A stretch of 64,000 bases of DNA from Balneola sp. (GCA_017643645.1 JAEPNB010000010.1:85671-149670), one strand, 5' to 3'; shown: positions 16,488-26,101, counted from the stretch's first letter. Notes: a model not told the origin generated them from the sequence alone. Numbers and translations: made by a program.

Positions 16488-18902
16488 CTAAAACTCACAA
16501 TAAAACATCGGGCCAGAACCAATTGGTGATCCCGGAGGAGCCGAAAGTGTTCTTGGTGCTTCAAATTCAGACGGATCATCCAAATAACTGTCGATCATCA
16601 TTGCAGCATGTAAAGCCATTGGATCGTTTGATCGCTCAGATAACATTTCAGAAAGCTTAACTAACTCAGAAGCTACAATTGCTTTGGTTAGTGGGTTCGA
16701 CTGGCCGGAAGCATGAAGCTCGATCAGGTTCTTAGTTACAACAGCATTCACTACATCCTGAATTGAGCCTAAATATCCTTTTTCTTTTTTCTTCTTCCAA
16801 CTGCTCTCCATTAATTCATTAATGGTTTCCTGAAGGGTCAGGTTATTAGCTCTTGCACCATATTCTACCAAGCGATTCGCTCTTTGAGGATGTAAGATCA
16901 AGCTAACCGGTAATTCTGCGGCTGTTTCAGCTATTCCCAGAGCATCTAAACTTGGGCCTGTATTTCCACTGAATAGTTCTCTGGATGAAGAAATTCCCGC
17001 CGGTCTGGTTGGAATCAATTCAAGTAAATTTTCCGGTATAGCCAATACTTTTGGGTCTATTGCACTAAGCATTTCCTGAAGTGCCTGTCTCTGTGTTTTT
17101 GCGTCAACGATTTTCGGATTTGGCTGATTGTCACCACGAAGCTTGTAGTAATAATCCAGACCTCCGATCAGCTTAACAGTTCCCTCAAGTTGATATCTGT
17201 GAAATAGATAGATTGGAACCAGTACATCTTCTAATTCAGACATTGAAGTTCCTTTTCGGATGTTAGCTTCACCAAAATTATCCAGCGCAATTTTTCTAAC
17301 TTCTAAAATATGCGAAAGCTGAGTTGCCGGATCGTTTCCGTATTCCCACAAATGTGCATAAGGATGAGCCCCTCCCTGTGGACGGGCATCACTGTCAGAA
17401 ATATATTTTAGTCCGTCCAAATGGGCTGCTTCCAGAATCTTGTTAAGCGCTTCTTTTTCATTGATTCCATTTGCAAAATCCTGATAACCAAACTTGATGG
17501 TTACAATATCCCAGTCTCCTATGCCTACATCGTACGCATCACTTAAATCCAATTCTCCGTTTTTGATATCCACTTTTGGATGCGGATAATCCATTACAGA
17601 TTCACGTCCGTTTACGCTTGCCGCAAAGTTGTGGAATATTCCCAAAGTATGGCCAATTTCATGTGCCGAAAGCTGACGAATTCTTGCCAAAGCCATTTCC
17701 AGCATTCTTGGATCATCTTCATTTCCTTCTTCAAATGGAGCCAATAAACCCTGTGCGATCATATAATCCTGACGAACACGAAGTGAACCCAATAATACAT
17801 TCCCCTTGATGATCTCGCCTGTTCTAGGATCTGTAACTGAACCACCGTACGACCAACCACGAGTTGAGCGGTGAACCCAGTTGATTACGTTGTATCGAAT
17901 ATCTAATGGATGCGCATCATCAGGTAATACTTTAACCTGAAAAGCGTCTTTATATCCTGCTGCTTCAAACGCCTGATTCCACCATTTTGCACCATCTAAT
18001 AGTGCTCCCCGAACCGGTTCCGGTGTTCCGTTGTCTAAATAATACACGATCGGCTCTACAGCTTCACTTACTGCAGCACCCGGATTTTTCTTTTGTAACC
18101 TGTGTCGATTGATAAATCTTTTAACCAATGGCTCACCTATCGGTGTTGCATAATCCTGATAAGAAGTAGCATAGAAACCACCTCTTGGATCAAATTCTCT
18201 TGGCTCGTAATTATCATCCGGAAGTTCAACAAAAGAGTGGTGTGTTCTTACAGTGATAGAATTTGCATCCGGAGCAACGGACCGTAAATATCTTCCTGTT
18301 GGATTACCCGCAAAAGTGAGCATTACTTCGAACTCCGTATTCATCGGAAAGTTAAATGTTCCTTCCGCATATAGTGCTGATCTGTTTTTATCCAGATTGT
18401 AAGAACCTTCTCCCATTCCTCTTAGTCTTCCTGAAACATTATGGGAGTCATCCAACAAAAATGTAGTAAGATCGATCAGATAAGAACCATCTTCTTCAGC
18501 TTCAATTTTAAAACCATGAATTACGGATGAAGCAAAAGCTTCTCTTACTGATTTCTTTTCAAGCTCGTTATCTGATTTTGCCACATAATCCAGATTTGGC
18601 TGGATCAGCATTAACTTTGATCCTCGCTTCTCAAAATATACAACCCTTTGTCCGCCGCCCTGACTACGATCTAATCCAATATCATTTGAACCAACACCCG
18701 CGGCCAGGAAATTAACATGTAAAAATTCTTCGTTAAGATTATCGACTTTTAGCCACATTTTGTCATTGGCTTCATCGAAGTAATAATCGAAATAACCTTC
18801 GGTGACCTTAAGATCTTTGGTTTTTTCTTTGATGGTAGGAGTTTGTGCTATCGCTGATACAGAAACAGCCAGGAATAAAATCAGAATTGGAAGTCGCTTC
18901 AT
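16488..18902 (-). CDS. Secreted zinc-dependent metalloprotease (DUF5117/DUF4953 type)
   Basis: This 804-residue protein has a signal peptide (MKRLPILILFLAVSVSAIAQ). An N-terminal DUF5117/5118-like region (about 25-190) is followed by a metzincin-like catalytic domain with HEIGHTLGIFHNF near residue 413, the HExxHxxGxxH zinc site. DYPHP follows as the possible Met-turn region. The family is abundant in Bacteroidota and acts outside the cytoplasm; substrates are unknown. The gene is monocistronic. Confidence 0.9.
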   Translation of the reverse strand: MKRLPILILFLAVSVSAIAQTPTIKEKTKDLKVTEGYFDYYFDEANDKMWLKVDNLNEEFLHVNFLAAGVGSNDIGLDRSQGGGQRVVYFEKRGSKLMLIQPNLDYVAKSDNELEKKSVREAFASSVIHGFKIEAEEDGSYLIDLTTFLLDDSHNVSGRLRGMGEGSYNLDKNRSALYAEGTFNFPMNTEFEVMLTFAGNPTGRYLRSVAPDANSITVRTHHSFVELPDDNYEPREFDPRGGFYATSYQDYATPIGEPLVKRFINRHRLQKKNPGAAVSEAVEPIVYYLDNGTPEPVRGALLDGAKWWNQAFEAAGYKDAFQVKVLPDDAHPLDIRYNVINWVHRSTRGWSYGGSVTDPRTGEIIKGNVLLGSLRVRQDYMIAQGLLAPFEEGNEDDPRMLEMALARIRQLSAHEIGHTLGIFHNFAASVNGRESVMDYPHPKVDIKNGELDLSDAYDVGIGDWDIVTIKFGYQDFANGINEKEALNKILEAAHLDGLKYISDSDARPQGGAHPYAHLWEYGNDPATQLSHILEVRKIALDNFGEANIRKGTSMSELEDVLVPIYLFHRYQLEGTVKLIGGLDYYYKLRGDNQPNPKIVDAKTQRQALQEMLSAIDPKVLAIPENLLELIPTRPAGISSSRELFSGNTGPSLDALGIAETAAELPVSLILHPQRANRLVEYGARANNLTLQETINELMESSWKKKKEKGYLGSIQDVVNAVVTKNLIELHASGQSNPLTKAIVASELVKLSEMLSERSNDPMALHAAMMIDSYLDDPSEFEAPRTLSAPPGSPIGSGPMFYCEF

Positions 18903-19021
18903 TACTTTGTAGTTAGGTTAACATCTAAACCCAAAGTAACCGCTTTTTGGTGGGATTTAAAATACGGGTTAAAGCTTTTTACAGTTTAAAAGGCCGAAGT
19001 CGTTCTTGTATATGTTACGGC

Positions 19022-19085
19022 AACTCTGACTGGCTTGTTAGAGCATAGGTTTAAAATCTTTTTAAAGCTAAATCCTGTCAGAGTT
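19022..19085. repeat. MITE-like element, second copy
   Basis: The left end AACTCTGACTGGCTT pairs with the right end AATCCTGTCAGAGTT with two mismatches, around an AT-rich centre. It shares the ends of the 19744 copy and the CTGACAGG core of the 16414 copy. Confidence 0.6.
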
Positions 19086-19177
19086 TAATAGTTAACCGGG
19101 AGAGCCTTAACGCTCGGAAAATAGGCCAATTTTTTAGCCGGATTACAAATGCCCGAATTTTGGAAATCAAGTCTCGT

Positions 19178-19675
19178 TTAAAACCTTCTTCCCTCTGCAA
19201 AGTATATGATATCATCATGATGATAATAGAGGCACCACTTTAGTTTCGGATCTAGGATTATCAAATTATCATAACTGAAAAATGTCTCAGAGTATTTTAC
19301 TGCCATTTTCCAGGTTGTTTGTAGCATTGGTTGATCTTTAGGCGCAAATACCGGAAGTAGTAAAACTTCAGATTTGAACTGAACTCCACATTTATACATC
19401 CATTTCTTTAACTCATCTTCCGTTGCCCAGCTTTCTGTTTTATTGACATTTTCATAGCAACCACCGCTGAAAGGCTTGTTCCCCCAACCATCATCGCCAC
19501 AAAGTATATCAATGTCATTGGCAACATTATAAACGTGTTCCTTTGATTCTTTATCCAGATAGAATAGCTGATCTTTATGCTCCGGCGGAAGAGCTTCGTA
19601 TTTTTTGGGAGGAAAATAAAGCCAGTTTTCACCTTCATAGGTTTTACTGCCTGTTAGTTTTTCAAGATCTATCAC
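19178..19675 (-). CDS. Hypothetical cytosolic protein
   Basis: A 165-residue protein without signal or membrane segment. It is aromatic-rich (WLYFPPKKYEALPPEHKDQLFYLDKES; KWCLYYHHDDIIYFAEGRRF) with three cysteines, two of them in ILCGDDGWG and SGGCYEN. No family is recognised. It is a lone gene flanked on both sides by MITE-like elements (19022-19085 and 19744-19810). Confidence 0.7.
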   Translation of the reverse strand: MIDLEKLTGSKTYEGENWLYFPPKKYEALPPEHKDQLFYLDKESKEHVYNVANDIDILCGDDGWGNKPFSGGCYENVNKTESWATEDELKKWMYKCGVQFKSEVLLLPVFAPKDQPMLQTTWKMAVKYSETFFSYDNLIILDPKLKWCLYYHHDDIIYFAEGRRF

Positions 19676-19743
19676 TTTGTTGGATCATTTGCTTTTTAGA
19701 ATGCAAGCAGAATATAAATCTTTGGTACACTCTAGAAAAGAAC

Positions 19744-19810
19744 AACTCTGACAGGATTATTAGAATATAGACTTCTATACATAAACGAATTTATAAATCC
19801 TGTCAGAGTT
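19744..19810. repeat. MITE-like element, third copy
   Basis: AACTCTGACAGGATT and AATCCTGTCAGAGTT are perfect 15-bp inverted ends around a 37-base AT-rich centre. It lies between the hypothetical gene and the AGCS symporter. Confidence 0.7.
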
Positions 19811-19843
19811 GGAAGTTGTTCCTAATAAATTTTACTCACTCAA

Positions 19844-21178
19844 CTACAAAATCTCTTTCTTCTCCATTCTTCCGAAGTAATCTTTGGCTGCCGCCATCAC
19901 TTTTGGTGAAAGTAACAATGCTACTGTCATCGTAGGAATGGCCATTAATGCAAACATTCCATCCGTAAAGTTCAGCACGGCCTGGATGGTCGCAACAGAG
20001 CCGAAGATGATCGCCGCTGCATAAAAGAAGTTGAAATATTTCTGCTTGTCGGCACCGATAAGGAAACCAAGACATTTTGTACTGTAGTACGAATAGGTAA
20101 ACAGAGAACTGAATCCGAATATCAACACACAGAATATGAGTAAGTAAACACCATACGGTCCAAGCGCAGCTTCAAATGCTGAAGCGGTAAGTGTAATTCC
20201 GTTTTCGTCTCCGGAGGTCCACACTCCTGTTACCAAAATTGCTAAAGCCGTCATTGTACAAACTACCAGCGTATCAATGAATGGTCCCATCATGGCAACC
20301 AATCCTTCACGAACAGGCTCTTTGGTTTTTGCAGCTCCGTGAGCTAGTGTTGCAGTACCAATTCCTGCCTCATTTGAGAATGCCGCTCTTCGAACTCCGG
20401 TTACGATCAGCGCTCCAAGTGCGCCACCCATTGCCGAATTAGCCGTAAAAGCATCCGTGAAAATTAAAGCAAATGTGCTTCCAAGCATATCGATATTAAT
20501 TCCAATAATCACCAAAACACACGCTACATATATAACCACCATCGCCGGAACCATTTTGGAAGCCACTTTCCCGACTCGTTTAATTCCACCGAAAATCACC
20601 AACGAAACAATCGACAGAATTACGATTCCGCTTATCAGATCTGTGTTGAAATGGTTGGCAGCATCCGCTAAACCGTTTGGTATCAAAACAAAATCTCTAA
20701 CAATTTGTGTAACCTGATTTGCCTGAAAAATTGGTAACGGACCAAATAATCCTGCAACAGCAAAAAGCACAGCAAGTGGTTTCCATTTTTTTCCAAGCCC
20801 TTCCATGATCATATACATGGTACCACCCTGAATGTCGCCATTAGTATCTTTTCCTCTGTACATGATAGAAAGTGTACAAGTAAAGAATTTAGTTGCCATC
20901 CCGACAATGGCACTGATCCACATCCAGAAAACGGCACCCGGTCCACCAATAGCAATTGCTACTGCAACTCCAGATATGTTTCCTAGCCCAACCGTAGCTG
21001 CAAGTGCACTGGCAAGTGCTTCAAAATGACTGATATCACCTGGATCATTTGGATCATCGTATTTTCCACGAAGAATATTTATGGAATGAAAGAAATACCG
21101 GTACGGGATAAAACGTGAGTAAATAAGAAAAAATAATCCACCGCCAACTAACAAAACAACGAGCGGTGTTCCCCACAT
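19844..21178 (-). CDS. Sodium:alanine symporter (AGCS family)
   Basis: The 444-residue membrane protein carries the AGCS signature GDISHFEALASALAATVGLGNISGVAVAI near residue 48 and GGALGALIVTGVRRAAFSNEAGIGTATLAHGAAKT near residue 240. About ten helices are predicted. It imports alanine or glycine with sodium. The ATG at 21178 encodes MWGTPLVVLLVGGG, but the same frame continues upstream as LETLDRILAEFSSF, which matches the usual first 14 residues of the family. The only plausible initiator for that longer form is CTG at 21220, followed upstream by an in-frame stop. Confidence 0.92.
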   Translation of the reverse strand: MWGTPLVVLLVGGGLFFLIYSRFIPYRYFFHSINILRGKYDDPNDPGDISHFEALASALAATVGLGNISGVAVAIAIGGPGAVFWMWISAIVGMATKFFTCTLSIMYRGKDTNGDIQGGTMYMIMEGLGKKWKPLAVLFAVAGLFGPLPIFQANQVTQIVRDFVLIPNGLADAANHFNTDLISGIVILSIVSLVIFGGIKRVGKVASKMVPAMVVIYVACVLVIIGINIDMLGSTFALIFTDAFTANSAMGGALGALIVTGVRRAAFSNEAGIGTATLAHGAAKTKEPVREGLVAMMGPFIDTLVVCTMTALAILVTGVWTSGDENGITLTASAFEAALGPYGVYLLIFCVLIFGFSSLFTYSYYSTKCLGFLIGADKQKYFNFFYAAAIIFGSVATIQAVLNFTDGMFALMAIPTMTVALLLSPKVMAAAKDYFGRMEKKEIL

Positions 21179-21363
21179 GAAGGATGAAAATTCGGCTAAA
21201 ATTCTATCTAAAGTTTCCAGAGTGCTGTGTGTTTAGTTCTAAATTTTGATTGACAAGCTGTGAAGTTAACTTAGAAATGGCAATAATGATATGTTAAAGA
21301 TTATTTCTAACCTTGGATAAGCTGTTCTCATATTCTATAATATTAAAAACAATCCTTCTTCTC

Positions 21364-22113
21364 ATGAAAAAAATTGTCTCCCTACCTGCACTAATGCTTT
21401 TATTTTTCTTGCCAATTTCGGCAACCGCACAAACGGATATAAGTTTTGAGACTGAAGATGGTGTTACCGTTTATGGTTATGAATACCTTCATTCAGATAA
21501 AGAAGCTCCTGTAATTCTTTTATTTCATCAGGGAGGAGGAAATGCTTTAGCAGAATATTCTTCAATTATCCCTAAGCTTCTAGAGGCCGGGTTTTCTGCC
21601 ACAGCCGTTGATCAAAGAGTGGGCGGATCGTATCTGGGAGGAGAAAACAAAACAGCTAAAGCGGTAGAGTTTAAGGATGGATATTGTCATGCTTATCCTG
21701 ATTTGGTAGCCACATTAAATTATGCTCAAAGAAAGTTTCCCGGTAAAAAATTCATTGTCTGGGGAAGTAGTTATTCAGCTTCGTTAGCAACTAAACTTAC
21801 AGCAGAGTACCCGGATAAAATTTCCGGTTTGCTTTCTTTTTCTCCGGCATCCGGTGGTCCAATGGTTGAGTGTAAGGCTGATCTTTTTTCTGATATAGTG
21901 ACTGTTCCTTCAATTTTTCTTCGCCCAGCTTCTGAAATGGAAAGAGAAGCCAGCGTTGCTCAGTTTGAATTATTTAAAGAACAAGGCCATAGGGTTTACA
22001 TTGCTGAAAACGGGGTTCATGGTTCTTCAATGTTAAACCCTGAAAGGGTAGATGGATCCTTGGAAAAACAATGGAATGTCGTACTATCCTTTTTAAAATC
22101 AATTGAAAAGTAA
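21364..22113 (+). CDS. Secreted alpha/beta hydrolase (dienelactone hydrolase-like)
   Basis: From MKKIVSLPALMLLFFLPISATAQ, a clear Sec signal, the protein is 249 residues; the open frame extends 17 codons upstream. ILLFHQGGGNALAEYSSII near residue 51 forms the oxyanion region, and KFIVWGSSYSASLATKL near residue 135 carries the GxSxS nucleophile elbow. HGSSML near the C-terminus supplies the likely catalytic His. It is an esterase or peptidase of the periplasm with unknown substrate. The lipid kinase gene begins 5 bp after its stop, so they form an operon. Confidence 0.83.
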   Translation: MKKIVSLPALMLLFFLPISATAQTDISFETEDGVTVYGYEYLHSDKEAPVILLFHQGGGNALAEYSSIIPKLLEAGFSATAVDQRVGGSYLGGENKTAKAVEFKDGYCHAYPDLVATLNYAQRKFPGKKFIVWGSSYSASLATKLTAEYPDKISGLLSFSPASGGPMVECKADLFSDIVTVPSIFLRPASEMEREASVAQFELFKEQGHRVYIAENGVHGSSMLNPERVDGSLEKQWNVVLSFLKSIEK

Positions 22114-22118
22114 GTTAA

Positions 22119-23009
22119 TTGATTAATTACACTCTCCTCGTTAATTGTAAATCCAATTCTTCCAGAGCTGAAAATTTTATTCGGCTTTCCGAGAATATTA
22201 TTCGCCAAAAACTACCTGGCTGCGAGATCAAATACATATCTTCACCCAACCAACTTTTAAAAGAAGCTTCACTGTCAGCACAAAGCTCTTCTGTTGTAAT
22301 TGCCTGCGGTGGGGACGGAACTGCTCAAAGTATTGCCAGAGGAGTTCATGGTTCGAGTGCATTAATGGGATTGATTCCAGTAGGAAGCGGGAATGATTTT
22401 GCAAAATCAATCGGTCTAAAGACAAAACAATCTATAGAATATTACCTGGACGTAATTCTTAAGCAGCAAGTGATACTGGTTGATGTGCCTGTCATTAATG
22501 ATCAGATTTTTATTAATACGGCGGGTATAGGCTTTGATGGATTGACCAATTATTATGCTTCCCGTTTCAAATCGTTGAAAGGAACCATGAAATATACTGT
22601 TGCAGGATTAAAGGCTTTTCTAAATGCTAAACCTCTTGTTGTTTCGGGAACAATTGACAGATCCCGTTTTGACCGCAAAGTTTGGTTGATCGCAGTTGCA
22701 AATGGAGCTGTAGAAGGTGGCAAATACCTGATCTCTCCAAATTCGGTAAACTCTGACGGCCTTTTAGAGTTGGTGATTGTACCTGCTTATAATCGAATAA
22801 ATCTTGGTCTGGCTTTTATATTTCTGAGTTTGGGTAGATCGATTCCGGATACTTTAAGTGAGGTAATTACCTTTAACAGAGCGTCTTTAAAAATTGCAGA
22901 TTCACATTTCATCCATTTAGACGGTGAGGTAGGGGTTTCAAGTTCTGACTATGAAATAAAATTAAAAAGTAAGAGCCTAAATGTACTCGGAATTAAGACT
23001 GTCGAGTGA
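22119..23009 (+). CDS. Diacylglycerol kinase family lipid kinase (YegS/BmrU/DgkB-like)
   Basis: The 296-residue protein begins at a TTG codon (MINYTLLVNCKSNSSRAENF). VVIACGGDGTAQSIARGV near residue 58 is the GGDGT nucleotide motif. LMGLIPVGSGNDFAKSIGL near residue 81 is the second hallmark, and the C-terminal half has the ceramide/DAG kinase beta-sandwich (GIGFDGLTNYYASRFK; LHLDGE-like end). It phosphorylates a lipid hydroxyl. It is co-directional with the hydrolase and converges on the DinB gene, overlapping it by 17 bp. Confidence 0.9.
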   Translation: MINYTLLVNCKSNSSRAENFIRLSENIIRQKLPGCEIKYISSPNQLLKEASLSAQSSSVVIACGGDGTAQSIARGVHGSSALMGLIPVGSGNDFAKSIGLKTKQSIEYYLDVILKQQVILVDVPVINDQIFINTAGIGFDGLTNYYASRFKSLKGTMKYTVAGLKAFLNAKPLVVSGTIDRSRFDRKVWLIAVANGAVEGGKYLISPNSVNSDGLLELVIVPAYNRINLGLAFIFLSLGRSIPDTLSEVITFNRASLKIADSHFIHLDGEVGVSSSDYEIKLKSKSLNVLGIKTVE

Positions 23010-23436
23010 AATAAATAAAATCTGTTCCCGGAGGAGTTATTCCTTTTTGTCTTAATAGTAATGCGATCTGTGCCCGATGATGCTGACCATGAATGATCAC
23101 ATGCTGTAGAATTTCTGATACTTTAGTTTTGTACTCGACACCTTTTGAATTCTTATATGAACAAACTTCATCCAATATTGGAAGAAACTCTAAAAAATCT
23201 ACAGCTGAGCCCTTTGACATTAAATCTATACATTCTTCATAACTAATAGTCGGCCAAATTTCTGTGTCTTCATTCACTTTCATTACCCGGTTGTACCATT
23301 CTATTTCAACATGAAGAAGATGTCCGAATTGTCTCAACAAGTTAGTATCCGTTCTGGTTTCAGTTGATTCACCAATAGCTTCTGCGATCAATTGATTTGC
23401 CCACGAGTTATACGCGATTTGTTGTTCGAAATTCAT
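22993..23436 (-). CDS. DinB/YfiT-like four-helix metal-binding protein
   Basis: The 147-residue protein has the DinB-fold spacing of three histidines: GHLLHVEIEWYNRV near residue 38, and HVIIHGQHHRAQIALLLRQKG near residue 112, which ends in the classic GQHHRAQ motif. Family members include bacillithiol and mycothiol transferases and hydrolases, and many of unknown role. It directly abuts the marC gene upstream, sharing a nucleotide at 23436, so the two are probably co-transcribed. Confidence 0.85.
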   Translation of the reverse strand: MNFEQQIAYNSWANQLIAEAIGESTETRTDTNLLRQFGHLLHVEIEWYNRVMKVNEDTEIWPTISYEECIDLMSKGSAVDFLEFLPILDEVCSYKNSKGVEYKTKVSEILQHVIIHGQHHRAQIALLLRQKGITPPGTDFIYFTRQS

Positions 23437-24110
23437 TATCCGATCCCAAAGAATTTTGCAATTCCATTAATAATGAACTGAACTCCAATTGCCAAGGCTA
23501 TAAATCCCATCAAGCGAGTTATGACAGTCATTCCTGTTTTTCCGATCAGCTTGTTTAACCAGGGCGCTACTCTTAAAATAGCCCACGCCAGAAAAGCTGT
23601 AAGTAAAACCGCCACTCCTGTTACTATATAATCAAAAACACTGGTTGCTTGCGAACCGAAACCAATAACAACCGCAATACTACCCGGTCCTGAAAGCAAG
23701 GGCATAGCCAGCGGACTAAAACTCACATCGTCCTTATCCATTGCCGCTTCCTGATCTTCTTTGGAAAGTTTTCGACCTGTTTTTTCAGGATTCATCATTG
23801 AAAAGCCCGCTCTCATAATGATTATACCACCTGCAATTCTGATTCCGGGCAACGATATCCCAAAAAAGCTAAGTATATATGTCCCGATCAATAGAAATGT
23901 GATCAGAACAAAGAACATGTAAATGCTTGCCTTGCGCGCCGTCCGCGCTGTTTCTTTTTCGGTATTTCCCTCTGTTAAAGAAAGGAATATTGGCATTGCA
24001 GTAAGCGGGTTAACTACTGAAAACAGTGAAGTAAAGCTTGCTACCAACAGGGCTCCGGCTCCCATCATTTGGGTTGAAAAAGGGATAATATCTTTAAAAA
24101 ATTCTTCCAT
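23436..24110 (-). CDS. MarC family integral membrane protein
   Basis: A 224-residue protein with six predicted helices. FTSLFSVVNPLTAMPIFLSLT near residue 26 and the GIRIAGGIIIMRAGFSMM segment (about 90-107) are typical of MarC. FSPLAMPLLSGPGSIAVVIGFGSQ near residue 131 is the family's second conserved stretch. The family was once linked to multiple antibiotic resistance, but that role was not upheld; the function is unknown. It is divergent from the GAF-domain gene. Confidence 0.9.
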   Translation of the reverse strand: MEEFFKDIIPFSTQMMGAGALLVASFTSLFSVVNPLTAMPIFLSLTEGNTEKETARTARKASIYMFFVLITFLLIGTYILSFFGISLPGIRIAGGIIIMRAGFSMMNPEKTGRKLSKEDQEAAMDKDDVSFSPLAMPLLSGPGSIAVVIGFGSQATSVFDYIVTGVAVLLTAFLAWAILRVAPWLNKLIGKTGMTVITRLMGFIALAIGVQFIINGIAKFFGIG

Positions 24111-24226
24111 AAGTCACCAAAGATACGCACCTTTTTATCAAATTTTTAGTATTTCGGGAATGCTTTTATCAAAGCTTAACTTTATTATCACATACAATCT
24201 TATATTTTCATTGCAACAGAAATTAA

Positions 24227-24703
24227 ATGACTATAACAGAATCAATATCACTCGAAGAAATGGTACTTCCCTTAGTTGAGAATGTGCTCTCTAAAGAAAT
24301 TTCACTGGATGAAAAGCTTTTCAGTATTTGTGAACTGCTTCAGGATAATGTTGAACATTTTGACTGGGTTGGTTTTTATAAAGCAGACCCTGATGTGGAA
24401 GATCAATTAAAGTTGGGGCCTTTTGTTGGCGAGCCAACGGATCACACCACCATCCCTTACGGGAAAGGAATTTGTGGACAAGTAGCCGTCAGTCACCAAA
24501 CCTTTGTATCTCAGGATGTAAGCTCAGAAGACAATTACATCTCCTGCAACATACATGTCCAGTCTGAAATTGTTGTTCCAATTATGAAGGGCGACCGTTT
24601 TGTAGCACAAATAGATATTGATTCCAACACAAAGAATTCCATTTCAAAAGAGAAAAAGGAACTTCTCGAAAAAATTTGTACGTTACTGTCAAACGAATTC
24701 TAA
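24227..24703 (+). CDS. GAF-domain protein, free methionine-(R)-sulfoxide reductase-like
   Basis: The 158-residue single GAF domain contains FDWVGFYKAD near residue 45, LGPFVGEPTDHTTIPYGKGICGQVAVSHQTFVSQDV (about 62-97) and YISCNIHVQSEIVVPI near residue 103. This is the fRMsr (YebR) pattern, which reduces free Met-R-sulfoxide. Two of the three usual redox cysteines are visible, in GICG and ISCN. The third, normally about ten residues after GICG, is not there. The next gene begins 8 bp after the stop, a likely operon. Confidence 0.83.
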   Translation: MTITESISLEEMVLPLVENVLSKEISLDEKLFSICELLQDNVEHFDWVGFYKADPDVEDQLKLGPFVGEPTDHTTIPYGKGICGQVAVSHQTFVSQDVSSEDNYISCNIHVQSEIVVPIMKGDRFVAQIDIDSNTKNSISKEKKELLEKICTLLSNEF

Positions 24704-24711
24704 ATAATATT

Positions 24712-25065
24712 ATGAGTACTTACGCCCTTACTGACGAAACATCAATTGACACCCTTATTTTCTGGATCGAAAGTTCCGACGGAAGCATTTCTTATCAAGA
24801 ACAAGAAGCCGTGAAAAGAATTCTTTCCAATATGAAATATGATATGGAGACATTCCAAAAAACCATGTCTCAGATTTCTGCCATGGGAACAGATGAGGTT
24901 AAACAAATGGCCAATGAAGCTGTTGACCATATTAACAGAAGTTTTTCTGATGACGGAAAGAAGCTTACATATAGTTTACTGGAAACAATAGCTGCTTGCG
25001 ATGGCACTATTTCTAAAGCTGAGCAAGAAAAACTGGATGCTATCAGAAGTGAGCTGGGCGTTTAG
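24712..25065 (+). CDS. TerB-like protein
   Basis: From the ATG at 24712 (MSTYALTDETSIDTLIFWIESSDGSISYQEQ) the protein has 117 residues and the two-fold acidic helix pattern of TerB: SSDGSISYQEQEAVKRIL and ACDGTISKAEQEKLDAI. Each is a DGxISxxE metal-binding-like loop. TerB domains occur in tellurite resistance and stress systems. No other ter genes are near, so the role is unknown. It follows the fRMsr-like gene by 8 bp. Confidence 0.82.
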   Translation: MSTYALTDETSIDTLIFWIESSDGSISYQEQEAVKRILSNMKYDMETFQKTMSQISAMGTDEVKQMANEAVDHINRSFSDDGKKLTYSLLETIAACDGTISKAEQEKLDAIRSELGV

Positions 25066-25229
25066 TGGGCAAGAATCCTGCGTGGTGTAAAATTAGAAAC
25101 GGACTACAACACCTCATTGTGTTCATTTGTAAGTAATGAACACGAAATCAGTGGAATCACGAAGAGTAAAAAGATACTTTTTTTGATTCGATCCTTACGA
25201 TCTAAATATTCCAGTCAAAAAAATTGTGG

Positions 25230-25910
25230 CTACTCAAACAGTTTTAAACTGGAAATATGCAAATTTATACTGTGATTTACTCTGAACCCATAATGTCCAT
25301 CCGTGTTCAGATCTCCTTTCTCCAAACTGCTTAAAACTTCCCCGTTTAAAGAAAAGACAATCTCGTCTCCGACCACTTTTACCTGAAAATCATTCTCTGC
25401 TGAGGATTCCGTTTCTTCTGTAAACATGTTCATTGCATCGGTTTTTGTCCAACCATTTATGGTTGAAGTCTCAGAACCGGTTCTTTTCTTGATCAAAAAT
25501 TCCCCTGTGTTCCTCAAAAGAAAATAGACGTAGCTTTGATCATCCGATTTAAGATTCTGACCTCCAATAAATAACCCGAACGCTTCTCTGTTTCTTCCTT
25601 TGGTGTCGAAAAGATAGATCTTGGAATCCAGCGTAAAATCTCCCTCTGCTTTGTTATCAGCGTGATAATAGATTCCTGCCGGCCCCGTGGTTATATGCCA
25701 ACCCGGAGTCATATTTACAAAAAACACATCTGCAGATTCTGAATCGGAACCAACACTCACTTCGGCATCAGCTTTATCGAATCTCCATTCCCATCCATCC
25801 GGTACTTTCAGATTTTCTCCCTGAGGTTTGCTCCCGTCCGCTGCATTTTGAGCAAAAGAAAATGACGTCGTTAAAAACACCGCTAAAATAAATCCTGTTA
25901 CTTTTTTCAT
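25230..25910 (-). CDS. Secreted beta-sandwich protein (DUF1961/LamG-like)
   Basis: Starting at MKKVTGFILAVFLTTSFSFAQ gives a standard signal peptide; four further residues are open upstream. The 205-residue mature part holds WEWRFDKADAEVSVG, VNMTPGWHITTGPAGIYYH and NGYGFRVNHSINLHISSLKL-like beta strands, resembling concanavalin-like sugar or surface domains. The assignment is by style, not by a catalytic motif. No neighbour suggests a substrate. Confidence 0.7.
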   Translation of the reverse strand: MKKVTGFILAVFLTTSFSFAQNAADGSKPQGENLKVPDGWEWRFDKADAEVSVGSDSESADVFFVNMTPGWHITTGPAGIYYHADNKAEGDFTLDSKIYLFDTKGRNREAFGLFIGGQNLKSDDQSYVYFLLRNTGEFLIKKRTGSETSTINGWTKTDAMNMFTEETESSAENDFQVKVVGDEIVFSLNGEVLSSLEKGDLNTDGHYGFRVNHSINLHISSLKLFE

Positions 25911-26101
25911 AGTGGTCTCCATAATTTGGTTTCCCTCAATAAAAGATTTTTTTGAATAAGATTCTTAGTTCAGTTTTTATAGTGATAGTTTTAGAAAATT
26001 CGCCCTTAATATTTAGTTACTCGGCTCTATGTACTTTTGTAAGTGAGTTATCTAACCTATATATGGATGACCCATCGTTTGGAAATGTATGCAATGCTAA
26101 C

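Noticed and set aside
25119..25143. Hairpin GTGTTCATT/AATGAACAC as a terminator after the TerB gene
   Set aside because: The stem is perfect but there is no T-run, and it lies 54 bp beyond the stop codon. Chance or a different role is equally likely.
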